64,000 nucleotides of DNA from Anas platyrhynchos (Eukaryota > Chordata > Aves > Anseriformes > Anatidae). Each line of letters begins with the position of its first letter. Position 1 is the first letter of the stretch. Below are positions 23,801 to 38,800 of this stretch, in pieces. The position numbers and the translations under genes were made by a program. Where the stretch lies: contig NC_092590.1 of NCBI RefSeq assembly GCF_047663525.1, forward strand, positions 18,474,001 through 18,538,000, written 5' to 3'. The notes below the pieces were generated by a model. The model ran no database searches and had not been told where the DNA came from. It saw nothing but the letters and a program-made list of their open reading frames with translations.

Positions 23801-26800
23801 CGAAAATCAAAAGTGTCTCACCACCGCTAACAGTGAACTTAGTTCACTCACTCAAATGCCTAAATATGGATTTGACAGCCTCAGTTCAGACATCCAGTTC
23901 TAAAAAATGCAGCAGACACGTCCTTCCTTTGTGTTCTTATTTAAAGCATGGTTGTAAAACCATGGAGGAAAATAAAGAGAACTCCCCTCATCCCATACTG
24001 GTCAATAAACGTATTACTTTTATGCAGGTTCTTAATGTATTGTTATCATGACCGTTGCATTGATGGTGACTAAACTGATACATGAACAGTAAGGAGGTGA
24101 AAACCAGCTAGGGTTTGTTTGGGTAAAAAATGGCTTGTCTTTGCACACATGAAAAGAATGGAATATCACTATGAGAAAGCATATATTTTGGAAGAAATCA
24201 GATAATTTTCTCAAATTATTAGACAATGAGCTGTGCAGCAGGAAAGAGATCTGTTCTTGATGTCTATGGCAATCCTTAACTAACTCAAGGTACTAATGCC
24301 CTGTTAGACTAATTCAGCAATCCTTCCAGCAAAGACAAGTCCAAAATAAATGTAAGTGATCTCCCAGCACACATGCCTCATGTTAACAGAATGGCCAAGT
24401 TGGATTTCAGTTGGATTTTATCATTCCTAACCTAAAAGCAGCATTCAGCTCCCCCACTCCCACACCTGTTCAAACCAGGAAGCTTTGGTGGGTCCCCAAA
24501 ATTGACTTGCCTCAGCCAAGGTTTCCTGGTCAAGATCACTACCAAGAAAAACCAGAGGACCCAGGTGGTACCTACCCAGCTCCAGGTATTTGCTTATCAC
24601 TGAAGGTAGCCCTCGAGAGAAGGAAACCATCCCAACATCAAAAACAAACACACCAAGCCCCCATACAAACCCAGGTGAGCTGTCTGTTTTTCCATAGTCT
24701 GCTTCAGGCTTGTCAGTTGTGCTACAAAAATTGTGACTGAGCCACTATGAGTTCCAAACAGCTACCTACGTATGCACCAGCAGCTTACAAGCCTTTTTTA
24801 ATATAGGAGCCATAAATGTTTTTCCACTGGGAGCACATAGCCCTGTGTCTGCAGAATACCAAGGCACTCCGAACTCTGAGTTACTAAAATAAAAAGAAAA
24901 CCCCAAGTGTGGATGTAATTATACTGGCTTGCAACTAACTTACATGACCTAACTCGCACAGAAAATTAATAAATAAAAGGAAATCAGACTGTAAAGCCAC
25001 AGCGCGCTTGATGGTTTTAGTTCTCCCCAGCTACTCATGCTACTGCTGCCTAACCTGTTTCAAATGACCTTATACAAATTGTTTCAGCCAACTCACAGCC
25101 TTTTATCTGAAACAGAGGAGTATGCACTAACGGTGGCGGCTCAGCCATGCATGTAAGCAGACAGCAACCTTCACCCTAGAAGCACTGAAGAGCTCATAAG
25201 ACTCAGCGCCTCCTCGACTAGCACAGCTTGAGTCAGAAGATAACAGGAAACAGAGAGAAGAAAAAACAACAACTGTAAATATCAGAGCTGTTGCTCTAGT
25301 AGGTTTTCTACCAGTACTTCCCTAAAAATATTTTGCAGGTCACCTTTAACTTAAAGAAAGGCCGTGCTCACTCAAACCAGAACCACAATACATGCTCTGC
25401 TGCCAGTCACCACCAGCCAAACAGATCACCTGCTCCTGTGCCCGCCTGGCCCTGGCCCCTCAAACACAGGCAGATTTCTGACCCTCTTTCACAAAACCCA
25501 TCACTGAGCACAGGTGGGGCCTGCAGAGTTTGGGGAATGCTCTGCAAATCCGAGGGACAAGGTCACCTAATTAAAAAGTTGGTAGAATGCTTTTCTTGGC
25601 CTTAGCGACTCTCTCCTACCCTGCTTCATAACCTCTTGAGTACTACATCAATTTCCGTCAATGGTTATCGGTGCCTTTGGAGAGAAATAAATTGTTTAGA
25701 CTGGCAACCAGAAAGCTAAGCCTTTAATAATTAACCTCCGTCCCCAAGTAACTGCTTGTCATTCAGACAAGCAAAGCAAACAAATATTTTCATGCTCTTA
25801 TTTAATAACCAAGGGCCTGTTCTGCATGCCAAAGCACAAAGCAGACAATGGGCTATGTTATTGCACAAGCCTATTCCAAAGATCTTTTGTATTATAGTAA
25901 ACTTTATTTCTTTTGTATTTTCACCCCCCTTCCCCGCTTTGCAGCAGCAGGTCTGCCTGCCCACACTGGTTTTGGCATTCAGCAGCATCCATTGTTAGTT
26001 TACCAGCATAGCACCAACCCTTTTCTCAGTGGGTCTGGCTGCTTTCGCCTTGCAGAGCTCCTACCCTCCCTCTCCCTCCAGCAGCACCACTTGGCTCGAG
26101 CTCGGCTCCCCACCTCACTGGCTGGCAGCTACTGGCTTCAGACAGTAACAACAAACGTCATTAGGAAGGAGGAAAAAGGGGAAGAGAAGACTGGTTTCCT
26201 TTGCTGTTTATTTAAGATTGTAAGGTAAAAAGGAAGCAGTGCCTTCCCTCTTCACTTGCTCAGAAATGCAGTTATTTTCCTCTTTGGAAGACGTGAAGCA
26301 GATGGAGAGAGAGCAAACACAAACATCACGTTGGGTATCTGTACAAAAGCGTAAGCAACAACCAAGGAAGTGAAACTTGAGTGACAGCGTACGGGATTCT
26401 AACTCAGACTACAGAAACTACAGCCAAGTTTCTTTCTGCAGTACCTAGTCAAACACCTAAAAGAAAGATTTTCCTAAATCTTAATCGAATGCTGACAGAC
26501 AAAAGCTTCCAGTCTTCATTTTAAAAGTCCTCATGAACATTTCAGAACAAAAAAAGAGAAAACAGTTTTGATAGCCAGGCTACCTCCCAGGCTAAAGAAA
26601 AATAAAAAGAAATGAGAGCACCTTTCCATTTCCCAATCCCTTACAAAGGGCCAAGCCTTTTTCCCTCACAGGTAACGAGAGAAGACATCCTTTCCACCCA
26701 CAGAGATTATCTTTTCTTTGGCACTCAGGTGAGCTAGTCTCTTTCAAACACAAAATCATCTCAAAAATTATGCACACATGCAACAATGAGTAAAAATAAT

Positions 26801-29800
26801 CTTACTTTGGGCCAGCAGACATCACCGGGCAACTCTCCTCCGTGCAGAAGTCCGTGATGGTTCCATAAAGCATGTTGATCTGGTTGAAGAAGTCGACGGC
26901 TGTAAAACATTTAAACCACCCATTATCACTCTGCAGCTTGTGACAGTGACTTCTGTTCCTTTGATTATTAATTAATTACCACCACTTAATATTTTGTCCA
27001 AAATGTTTCCTCATTTACAAACTCTCCTTGGATATTTCTTTTGGGGAGTTATTCCTTAAGTTTGGTTGCATGTTTGGGATAAATGTTCTTAGCCATTTTT
27101 TAAACAGTTTACTGCTGAATCACTGAAATAAATAAAAGACCCAAAGTTAACATATCTAACTATTCCCATTGCTCTAACTACTTTAAATGGATGCTCAAGC
27201 ACTTAGAACTCTTTGAAAGCAAGGCTCTTCTTCAATGACCTAAGAGCATATTCAGTTTTTAGCAACCATGGTCACTGTGATTTATGAATGTCACTCTAAA
27301 TTTATAAATTTATAAAATCCACTTTCAATGCCTAGTCCCCCTTGATCTACTGGGGAGCACAGCACATTCCCAAGGTACCAATATGTAAGTTTATCTTTTC
27401 AAAATAACTTTGATAACAAAAATAACAATGGATAGCATGGGTTACAACTGAAAGGGGACCTATATTAAGCAGCAGAAAGCAAAATTTCAATTAGGCAGGG
27501 TTAAATTCTTACCACTAAGAGCATGACATCGTTCCAGTGTAACATTTTAGTCAATACTCCTACCTCCCTTATCCAGCAATGACTACTGTAACTTGTGCTG
27601 ATGGAAGAACCCTAGCAATACAAGCATACAGGAACTTAAGACTTGTGGGAGTAGCTTTGATGTCCTTACTCATCTATCTCATATTTTCATCATATGTGTG
27701 CATGAAATTCAGCAATTCAACCATATACAAGGTAAAAATAGATTTAATGTCCCAGTGCCCAGTCCACACTTCTGCTAGCAGCATCAGGCCTGCCACCTCT
27801 GACAACAGGAGCTTTTACAGCTCGAATTTTGTCATCATGCAAGGCTAGTCCTCACAAGGAGAAACCAGTACATAGTCTGTCTGAGATCAGCACCATGTAA
27901 GATTTACTTTATTTAAGTGTTACCTGTGTGATACCCACAACTCAAGGCATCAGTGACAGACTGTTCCCTTATTGGGATGGATTTCAAGAATACTCAGCTA
28001 AAACCCCTTATATCATTAAAAAGACATGCGCTATCCAATTTAGTGCTGAGGTGACAAAGCTCTTCATTCTGAACAAATGGGATTGTTTTTCTGAGACCGG
28101 CCTTCTGCTGTAGTTAAACAGACGTGTTTGTCTTCGCTTCAAAATTGACCTTTTTAGAGTCATCAGTTCAACAGTGAACACTCATACAACCAATCTGCAG
28201 GACCCTGAGGAATGAGCACCAACACCACACTCCTCTTAGCCCGCTGCTAAGGCAAAGAAAAGTGAGTTCATTGCTTTGTAGCCAGCCCAAATTGGTGCTC
28301 TCTGCTTAAAGCTAGAGAGAATTGCAATTACGCTGCAATGCAATGGAGGTTGACATCCTCAATGTAAGCAATAAGAAATACAGTATACTATTAAAGTAAC
28401 CGATGGCTAAGAGAATAGGAGGGTTAAATACTGTAACTATCCTCACTGAATATTCAGGAGTATAAACAAAGATTACATGCACATCCTGGCAGCAAATTAC
28501 AGCTACTGCTCAGAAGATGCAAGATCCAAGCTACAGCTGTGTCACACAACTTCCCAGGTATCTAAAAAGGAAAGCAGATAAAAACTGATATGGCATGCAC
28601 TTAGTGCAGTTCATCTCCAGCAACAAAAAAAAAAGGTTTTTCTCCTTCGCAAAGCACCAGCAGAAAATGGCAAGACAACTTTGGGAAGGGTTGATAAAGT
28701 TAGAGAGGACAAGAAGGGCTGCAAAAGCTTGTTTGGGTGGGCAGGGGGGAGGCATTTAACACTGCAAAGGCAGCAAGAAGTGGGTATATGCAGCCCTTGT
28801 TTTGTAAGTGTACACAAGAACTGCTAATTAAGTTTCCATTCCCTGCTCCCAGTAGAAACCACAGCCCAGTGTTTGCTTCGAGGCAAGCATGTTCAAAAAA
28901 CCCACACAGACTTCGACAAGATGACTGATTATTGTGAATCCCACACTTGCAAGTCTCAGAAGGCCATGAGACTCACCACCCAGCCACCACAGCCAGCAGT
29001 GCCTGACAAACAAGGAAAATGCAAGATCCTCCTTTCCAACATCTGTAAAGCAGTACGGTGCCTTTGCACATTTTCATTTCCTCTTTTTACTCATGGTTAA
29101 GTTTTGAGGGTTATGTTACTTTTGGCACACATTGTCTGGTGCAAGTTTTTATTACTACGAAGATAAGGATGAATCGGACTTGTGAACTCATCAAAAACTG
29201 TACATGAAACTGAAAATAAACTGATTGCACGCTTCTCATCTTTTCATTTTTTATTTTGAAAACATACTTCAAAAATTTACATGTAAGTCAACTCATTACC
29301 ATGAGACACCAGCGAAGCTAAGAGTCGAGCAAGAACTGGCAGAGCAGGGCACATTCTTCCTCTGCTATTACTGTTACGAAGGGCAAAACCAATGACATTA
29401 AATCATTTACGTCATTTACTTGTTAAGTTTTTTGATCAATAGAAGAGGCTCACAGCTTCCATTAACTGGTACAAGGTGTGGAAGACAGATGTTGTAAATC
29501 AAGGGAGCACCTAATGAGTTTCTCACTTCCAAAAAAAAAAAAAAAAACCCACAACACTAAAACATCACTTTGCTGCAAGGAGGCATGAAAAAAAGACCAT
29601 TTCGTTGCAAAATGCAGCTGTTACCATACGCCAGTCTTGTCAAACGTTTCACTGCTTTTTGCCAGCCAGCTAATTTAGTGGTTATATCATTTGGGAGCTG
29701 AAAAAAAGAGGACACATGGAGTGGGGGAACCACCAAAAGGGAAGGATGCAAGCAATATATCAAGCACTGTTAGTAATGCTTACTCATAAAAACGGGCTGG

Positions 29801-32800
29801 CTCTTTTTCTAGACAGTTTTGCAATGCAGCGTGAACAAACTTGTATCAGGAATGGTGTCAGTATGACGGTTCACTTCCCAAACATGTCAAAGAGCAAAAA
29901 AGAAATAGAAGTACTACAAATAAGCAATTAGAAGACATTTATCCTAAGCATAACCTATACTGCTCTGCAGCGCACAATCAATACTCTACTTGCAGGCCAA
30001 GTCAAAGACACAAAAGCCAAGGAAATACCGAGACAAGGCACAGAATCTGTGGCAGCCAAAATCCTGCATGGCTACAGCGCATGATACAGTTTGGGTTAAT
30101 CCATTCTCTAAGGACAGAAGGAAGGCAGCAAATCATGCTGCAAGGAGAGGGAGGAAGAAATATGGTCAAGCAATCAGACTTTGAGCATCGTTGTTTGGCC
30201 TAGTCTAGCATTAAAAAAAAAAGAGAGCTAGGAAAAACAGCTTTAGAGAAGTTAAATAAATTAAATCAGAGATTTACCAGAGCAAAGGCTCACTACTTGG
30301 TAGAAACAAAAGGAAAAGACTAATTTTAGGAACATTGCAAAGATTATTTCTGGGTTTGTAATGGGCAAAAGGAAAGACAAGCAACACGTGACTCACGTCT
30401 TAATATCTTTTAGACCTGGTCCTCACACTTACCTACATTAAGGTTCTACGCTTCGCATGCAGAGGCTTGCCTATACTCTTGAGTAACCACCCTAGCTGCA
30501 AAAGAGCTAGCTTAAGCATATTCAGATGGCACTGACGGGCTCTTTTCTAAAAACAGCAGTGGCATTTCTACCTCAGCACTTGTTTGCGATCAAGCACTCA
30601 GATTTTAACCACTCAGACTACGAATTATTAACAGGAACATATTTTTGGCACAGGGAGCTTAAGGAGTTCTGTCTCAGTGAGCCATTCTGCATCCGCCAGC
30701 ACTAAATTATATGGCATTCACCTCTCCCCACCTCAGCACAGCGCAGGGTGATGCGTGTACGACAAAGGAGCCAACCCCACTAGGAAGGAGCACACAGCTG
30801 TGTTCCCACAAGTGTCAGCCCACATTTAACACCCCGTAACATCAGAACTGCTTGCTGACTTACTGTTAACTGCAACCCATTCATTTAAGTCTTCACCCTC
30901 GGGAAGCATAACAGCCATCCGCAGGTTACCGCTTCCAAGCGTGGCCTCGGCATGTTTGAGCAGCTCGTACTGGTGAGAACCCTCAGGAATATTCTTCTTT
31001 GGTTTGAAGGTTTTGGAAGAGCGACTGCCGCTGTGAAAGGGAGAGGAAATAGTTAGAGAACTTAGAGAAACGGAGGAGGCAAGAAGTCACGCGCAAGCAC
31101 AGGATCATCATCAAAAGCACTTCTTCCACTCCCATGTTGTCACAACCAAAAGGATATTTAACAAGAACTGGGATGCAAAAGTAACAGGTGCTTTGACTTT
31201 TAAAATAAAATAAAAACAACTCTTCTCTGATACCCTGCCTTCTCAGCTGTTCACCTTGCCATTAAGCCAGCCGGACATTTCGGAATGCTCAAATTCACTT
31301 CATCCCCTCAGCAAGAAGGATGCTAGGCAAGATGTGACCAGAACTATTTCCTTCCCCAGAAGTTGTACAGCCACACATAAAGGATAGCAGCCCAGCCAAA
31401 CAGAAATCTTCTTTATTCTTAACAGTCACGAATCTTCTCATGCTAATAAAAGATAGTAAATGACAGATAAACCCTACATCCACCCTCAGGAGCCTGTTCA
31501 GACCCTCACTCATCTTTTCAAATCATGTATGGTGTGTTAAGTAGTTACTACAAATTCCTCAAAAATAAGCTGCTGTTATTTACAAAAGCATATTTTCTGC
31601 AGGCCCAGCTGATTCAGAACAGTATCTTTGCCACCTCTATCACCAGCAGCGTATTAGATCAAAACATTCACATCTAAATGGGGTTAGGGACTTAAAATGC
31701 CAATATAAAATACGCTTTCCAAGTATCTGGTATTATTTAGAAACTGTTTTCAAGGCAATGTTGCTCAAAAATATGCAAACGCTTTAGCTGAATTCTGATA
31801 TAATTCCACATTTTCCACAAACTTTCTACATCATTTTCCCCTCATTTCACAGGGCACAGACCTTTCAGTCTGTCAAAAAATACAGATGGCAACTTTTACA
31901 ACTTGCATATAGATCATTTTCCTGCCTACAATTTTGTTTGAAAAACACGGACTGACTCAAGAAAAAAGTTTAGTTACCTACATTTCAAATGATGGCAGTG
32001 AGCCTGGATAGCAGGTTAGCCCCTAGCATGTCAGAAACATGACGTGCAAAAGTAAATATTTGAAGAAGTGTCAAATGAGCCCATACTTGTGAATGTTTCA
32101 GTGCATGGGCTGAGGAAAAAAAAAAAAAAAAAAAGGTTGGAAAAAGAAAATTGATCTCTTGATTCCAACGAAAGGAAGTGCAAAAAGGTGAAATCCAGGC
32201 AGCTGAATTTTCATTACAAGCACTGAGCAGTTCTCATTTCTTTAACCAAGCCTGACATTATTTCCCCAGCTCTCCATAGGACAGAACAGAAATTTTTGTT
32301 GAAGGCTCACCACACATCTCAACATGCAAGGGTTGTAGCTCACCTTTGAGGCAATTCGAGCCTAGCCACCTTGTCACACTGCACTGCAACAAACTTGTTT
32401 CTGGCATTTCAGTTTCCCCATCACACCACACTACAGCCATGAATAGAGAACTAACAAAGGAGATCACTTGTTTCCACAACCCTACACGCCAATGGCTCTG
32501 GCAGAGACGCAATGCACACCAAAGAAGGCAACAACATTTTTCCTTTCCAAAACACAATAGGTGATCATACACCAAACACAGGAAGAAGATGTGTATGGCT
32601 CCCATCTCTTCTGCTACAGGACACTTCGAACATGCACCCAGTCATTTGCATTACACCCTAAGCAAGGATACCAGATTCAAATCTTAAATAAAGTAATTGC
32701 CTCCCAGTGGGAGTGAGAAGCTACTGCGGCTCAGGGAGTTCCCTTCCCCTCCCAACCACCAGCCACCTGCGTTTGTTGCCCGGCCATGCTCAAACTCACT

Positions 32801-35800
32801 CAGAAGAAAGAGCACCTGTTGAAATAAAAAATATATGCATGAAAAAAACAGAGAACACTTTTAACTGACTGCTTTGACATGCAGGGTTTTCCTCCTCGGG
32901 AACACAGAGCCACAGTGACAACAAGGGGAGTGAAAATATAGCTTGGAACATCTGACAATTGCCTTGGTGTGTCTGCAGAACAGGGCTGGCACAAAGCAAT
33001 ACCCACAGCAACTGAAGACCGAGAGCGACTGGTATTGTTATCTTCCCACGCGTGTCAGTGTAAGCAGAAGAAAAAACAGCACAAGATAAAGACAAGCACG
33101 GCACTTCCTGACCTGCTCAGATTTTGCTCTCTGCATCGGGATATGACAACAAGGGAAACCAAGTCCTGATACTTTCATGAAATTCAAACCAAAGGTTGCC
33201 GAAGACTTACCACCACTCCAAAGCTCAGGTCATCCATTCATCATAAAACAGAAAGGAAGATAACAAATTCCCTTCCCCCTCAATGTACACAGATTCCCGA
33301 ATTCTTAAAACTTAAGCCCTCCTTCCCTCTCCCTGTTTCAAAACCTAACATACATCAGCTTCTCTTCCACAGTACTGTCATTTTATGAAGGGACAAAGAC
33401 TGAAGAACTTAACCGCTGTAACTGGTCTGGTGTCATTGCCCGAGGCAAAATCCACAGCCTCATTAGAGGCTACTACTGGGTGCAGGGAGCTCCCCGAGTG
33501 TGGTGAGGAAAGCTCCATCCAGAGGGAGCACCTACCAGAGGGATTCAGGTTATCAAGAGCAGCATCCCACTTCCAGCTTCAGCAGAAAACCTTTGTTCGG
33601 GAAGGAGACAGTAGGGGAAAATACAAAGCAGTAGCTAGAAGAAAGTTACTTCATAACTCAACCAAGAAACTGTTTGTTTGGATGTTACCAGAGGTTAAGC
33701 CAGCAGAAGGAGTGAGGGTTTGAGAACCAAGCACAAGGAAAGCACGGTGAGGGAACTCCCTAAATAGCCCCGTCTATTTTGAGAAAATTCTGGGTATGGA
33801 TTCACACCCCAGACTGTGCGCTTGCAAGATAACAAACCAAGTCATCGCGGGTCAGGTGAACAGCCAGCAGAGATCTTCTACGGTCGAGACAGCAGAGAAA
33901 GCAAAACAAGTCGGAAAAAGGTATCACTTCATCTCTGCTATCCCCTTCTCATATCCAGGGGCTTTCTTTCCACAAGCTGGCAAAATCTCTGAGAGGATGC
34001 ACAATGCTTGATCTCATCAGCTCCCCCAGACAAGCCACCTCGTATTCATGTATCTACCTTTGGCTCCTTTACCTTTCAGATCCCTGCTTTTCTAATTCAT
34101 CACAGCCAACTTAAGGCAGCAGGAAATGGTCTCACGCGAAAGGCAGGCAGGCATCCCAAAGGAAAAGTAATTAGGATAAATGCAGGCTGCTAGCGACCCC
34201 GTGCTATGGAAATATCTGCAATTTTGGCAATCCATTATCAGAATTCCATGCATTTGTGCAGTTGGCCATATGTGAAGCCAGTTATCTGCACACACCGTCA
34301 CGCGCTCCTTATTACAGAGTTCAGGGACACAGCAGCCCAGCACAGCTTTCCCAAGCCAAACCCCTCATCGGACAAGTTTGCTCATGGGCAGCCTAGTTGT
34401 AAATGGTGCTGCAAACACAGTTTCAACTTACTAGTTCGGTAGCTCTCCTGTCCTTAAATCAATGAGGATGGTTTTGATTAATGTCTTAGCACTGTCAGTT
34501 GAATACCCCTTCAAAAGGCTCCCTTATTGAGTTATCCTGATTAAATCCAGCACATGGCAGCATCTTCTTCCTGCATTATGATTCCCGACACTGAGATGTA
34601 AATGCCTTTAAAAAAAAAACACGTATCTTCTCCTTCTTCCTATTATGTTAATCCATTACCTATGGCAGATTTAGAAAGTCCTCCTGTTCCACATCTATTT
34701 CCCCACACCCTTGGGCATAAACTAGAAAAGTTAACTTCTAAAAGTTCTGTCTGGTGACCAATAATACAAGCAGTAATACGAGGCTTGGTCAAGTATGACA
34801 TGTTTGTCATAACAGAATCAGCTGCATCTGTGAATCTGTTCTCCTGAAAACTTAAGAACGCCCCTGGTTGGTAGGTTGCAGCCACCTTTCCCTGTTGAGA
34901 CTTTCTGAACTCTCCTTCAGTTTCAAAAACGTACATCGCATTAATGAAGTTGTGAAAGGGAACAGAAAACTCTCACAAATACCCCACTGAGGTTCCTTGG
35001 GCATAAAAAGGTCACGAAATGGGGAAACATTGCATCAGACCCAGTATTTGTCACCACCAATTTCTAGTCTTCCTGAAAGAGCCGACTTCTCAAGAATTTC
35101 TTCCAAATCTGAGGACGTTTTGCTGCCTTTACTCCCACGTCCAACATTTCGAGCAAATTATGCCCTTCTATTTTTATAGGTAAGTGCAGCTACAGCAGTG
35201 CCAGATGCAGCTCAACCTAGCACTAAATCAGGAAACGTGTTCAAAGCCATTGACTCACTGTGCCAGGACGAGTCTCGAAGCCTGCCGAGGCACCTCTGAG
35301 CCGCATGGAGCGCTTCCCACCGTCAGAAGCCCACATGCTGCTTGGCCTCACCAAGACGTCACAGCGTGCTTACGAGCAAGAACACAACATTTCTTCCAAA
35401 GCTGTAATTTTATCTAGCCATCTGCTGACAGGGAGGGTTTCTAATGAGGTGGATCCTGCTGCCTGGCCTGTCGTAGGTTTGCAGGATGATGCTTCCAGAA
35501 GAAAAGAAAATTCTCAGGCATCCTACTTGCACCACACTTCGCACGCTGCCTCACAGCCCACTCCAGCCTCAAACGCAGCATTGGCAAATCTTTTATAATC
35601 CAAGCAGTTAAAAACCCAGCCTAACCTCCTGGTTCATTTCTGTTTAAGCGGGGGAAAGGAGCCACTTAAACCTTCACGGTCCTGCTGGAAGCACTCTGGC
35701 TGACCTGGCTTACACCTCCTCATACCCAAGGGATTTGTGCACTCGAGTCTTTCGCTGGAGCTTTTTACCTATTTCTACAAGGTCTGCTGCATCTCCATGG

Positions 35801-38800
35801 AAACCTGAATTCAAACAGAAAAGTTAGCATCCTTATGCAGAAAAAAAGTAAACACAGCATTGCTCCTCCCATCTGTTTCAGGCCACCTGGCAGCTCAAGA
35901 GCACAGTGCTGCTATTACCTTAAATCATTTCATACAGGGCTCATCAGTGGACTGTTTTATCCAGAGGATATCAACTTTCTTTCCTCAGGGAATGTCCGGG
36001 TCACTAAATGTTGCATATATAGCTACAAGACTCCATGTCTCCCTAAAGCATCCACCACCAGGGCCCAGCTGATGTAAGCCCCTCCAGATTTTTGGAAGAG
36101 CTCGAGAGATTTAAAAAAAGCCGACCTCAAGTCAGCACACAGAACATTCACCTGGGGCTTGGAAACTTTCCATATTTCAAATCCTGCTTCTTCATCTTCA
36201 AAGGCCTTTGCAAGCATTAATTAATCCTCACAAAGTATCTTTGAAGTAGGCATCATTAGCATCTTGTTAGACGTAGGGAAACTGAGGCAGAGACTCGCTG
36301 CCGCAGGCCAAGGAGTGAATTTATCAGAGAAGTCCCCACGTTTTCCTTCTGTGCCTCCTTGTCTCCTTTCTCCCACCACGCCTCCTTTTCAACTCCAAGA
36401 CACAGAAACACTGGAAGGAGAGAGCTAAATTCCAGAAAAGCAAGCATTTCAGGCCTTCAAACAATAACAATTGTAACATGCTGCTAAGAATAGACGCATC
36501 AGAGTAGGAGCGTGTTAGTTCCCAATAGCCAAGATGTCAACATAGAAATTAAAATAAAAGCTTAAGCTGCTTTTTGGAAAGCAAATCAATAGCTTCAGCA
36601 TGTAAAAGCTCATTCTCTGTGACAATCACAGCAGCAGAAGGAGAGCAGGTAAATTAAATCATACATGCTCGAAATCTGCACTGACAAGATGTAACTTGAG
36701 CATTTCTATTTATAAAACTGAGTAGTCACAACATTTCTGTTCTGAAGACAGAAGGTGTGCGAGCCAGGCATTACTTTCTTCAGTATTTTTAATACCAAAA
36801 AGTCAATTACTTTTCCAGTCTGATTCCACTCATTAAAATAAGCCTGTCTCATCGTTCACTTGTTTGGAGGTATCAAATCCACCATCAGAATTCAGGAAGC
36901 AAGTATTTCACAACCTTACACCCCTTTGATGTTCCAGCAGGTCTAAAGGCAGATAAAACAACCACCAGCCTACGGCCGAGAAAGACAGCGAGGGAGCTTC
37001 AGTCCCGTGGCCAGAGGCTGCGTGTGCCGTGAGCGTTTCTGCTGGGCTCTGGGGCTGGATGAGAAACTTCAGAGGCCAGCTCTGCAAGAGCTGCAGGCAG
37101 CTGGAAATGCCGCTCTCTCACCTGACACTACTTTCCATGAAGACGACTGTGAGACCCCTTGAGCAGAGCAGGTTAACGGCTTGAAATGAGATGTGGAGCT
37201 GGAAGTGCTCTAAGACACTGCAGTACTGAGTCCCAACTCAACCCTAATCGGGATTTGGAGGTCATTCAATGTCGTGGAAGACTTAAAAGCCAGCAGAGAC
37301 TGGAAGCGCACAAGCTGCTAGCTCTCACCCAGAAAAATGTCCCTTTGTGTAAATTCTTCAGCCGCCATCGCTGTATTATTCTGAGCACTAAGAAAAGCAA
37401 CACACTTCTCGAGAGCGCTGCCGCCTAACAAAAATAACTTTCCTAAACATTAAGCTGTACGTAGCATAATTCCCTTCCCTCGTATGGAAACACAAACACC
37501 ACCGAGATCACTCAGGAAATCGAAGCAGCCCGTCTGGGCAAGAGTTAAGAGCTGCCAACTCCTCGCGCAACACACCTGCTCTCCCAAAATGCAAGGCAGG
37601 GCTTAGAAAGCAATTCCAAGCCCAGAGATTTGTTGCTGGTTTTGTTTCTTTGTTTTAAAAGAAGAATCAGCTAACAATTTCACAGACACAGGGTCGTTCC
37701 TCCAGGTACAAGACATGGTTTTTAATACTTATACACTCTGCTGTAGGAAACTGTAGGTCGAGAAGCTCTGTGGAGCACCTTCAGGAATAAGTCCCCAGCT
37801 CTGCCAAGGCACCAGCTGGGCTCGGGGCCTTGCTGTGCAAAACCACCCTGCCACGTTCCCCGAGGTGCTCCTGATCGCTCCGGAACAGGACTGCTTCCTG
37901 AGCGCAGCTTTCCTTCCAGAGGCTTCACCCTGCAGGTGCGGGGCTTTGTTCCCACCTCCCGGTGACGCGCAGGCAAGGAGATCCCAAAAACAAAACACAC
38001 CAAGCCAAGGTTAACAGTTAGGAAACACAAAGGCACGGGGCCTTCTGGAAGGGAAAGGAAGGAAGAAGTTTAGTTTCAAACACCATTTCTTTAAGCGCTG
38101 AAAGCCACGCTTAAAAAAAGCCACCAGCAAACATGCATCTGAAAGTTTCCTCCTCTAAAAATAAGCCAGCGCAGACCAGGGGGATTTAAAACTCATTTTC
38201 CAGCACGTGGAATTGGCAAGGCTTGCAAAACAACACGGGTTATTCCTAAAAGAAATGCTTCTTCAGATGGCTGGAAATGGGGTAAATAAAATGCCAGAGA
38301 AAATCCCACACCCCATTCCTTCAATGAAGTACTAATATCAGTCCTTCCCCATCCTACCTGCTATCTTTGCTACAACTTGGAGTAAATTGAGCTTCCCGCA
38401 TGCTTTTCAACCTGATCATGTTCTCCAAGGGCTATAATGACCACCGGTTTTTATAACTCCTTCTACCAAAGGAGAAAATAGAGCTTTCTGACTGTGAAAT
38501 AGGTATTGCAAGGAAGTTTTAAATCTCTTTCTATCCTGTTAACAGATAGAGATTGAGAACAAAAATCTGGCTTCCCCTTCTTGGAAAATTAACTGTCTTC
38601 GTAGATTAGTGTTTCACACAGGATGCTACGAGAAGAGGCAGATTAAAATGTCATAATCTTATCAGGGGTTCTTAAAACACACAGTATGCAAGACTCTACA
38701 TGTTAAAAGAAGTTTATCAGATGATTCACATCCAGCAAGAAAAAAGTTACTTCGGGTAGCCTTGAGGAATGTTTTTGCTTTTGCTTGTCCCAACCATCAA

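Larger units (their letters stand above)
20820..26805 (-). other. MOB1B: MOB1B intron 3
   Basis: 6.0 kb intron. It holds a MIR-like fragment (21262-21345), an A20 run (23110-23129) and no coding homology. Small open frames here are chance. Confidence 0.8.

Noticed and set aside
33385-33723. 112-aa open frame in MOB1B intron 1
   Set aside because: No motif, no adjacent matching splice sites that extend it into a gene, and opposite to MOB1B.
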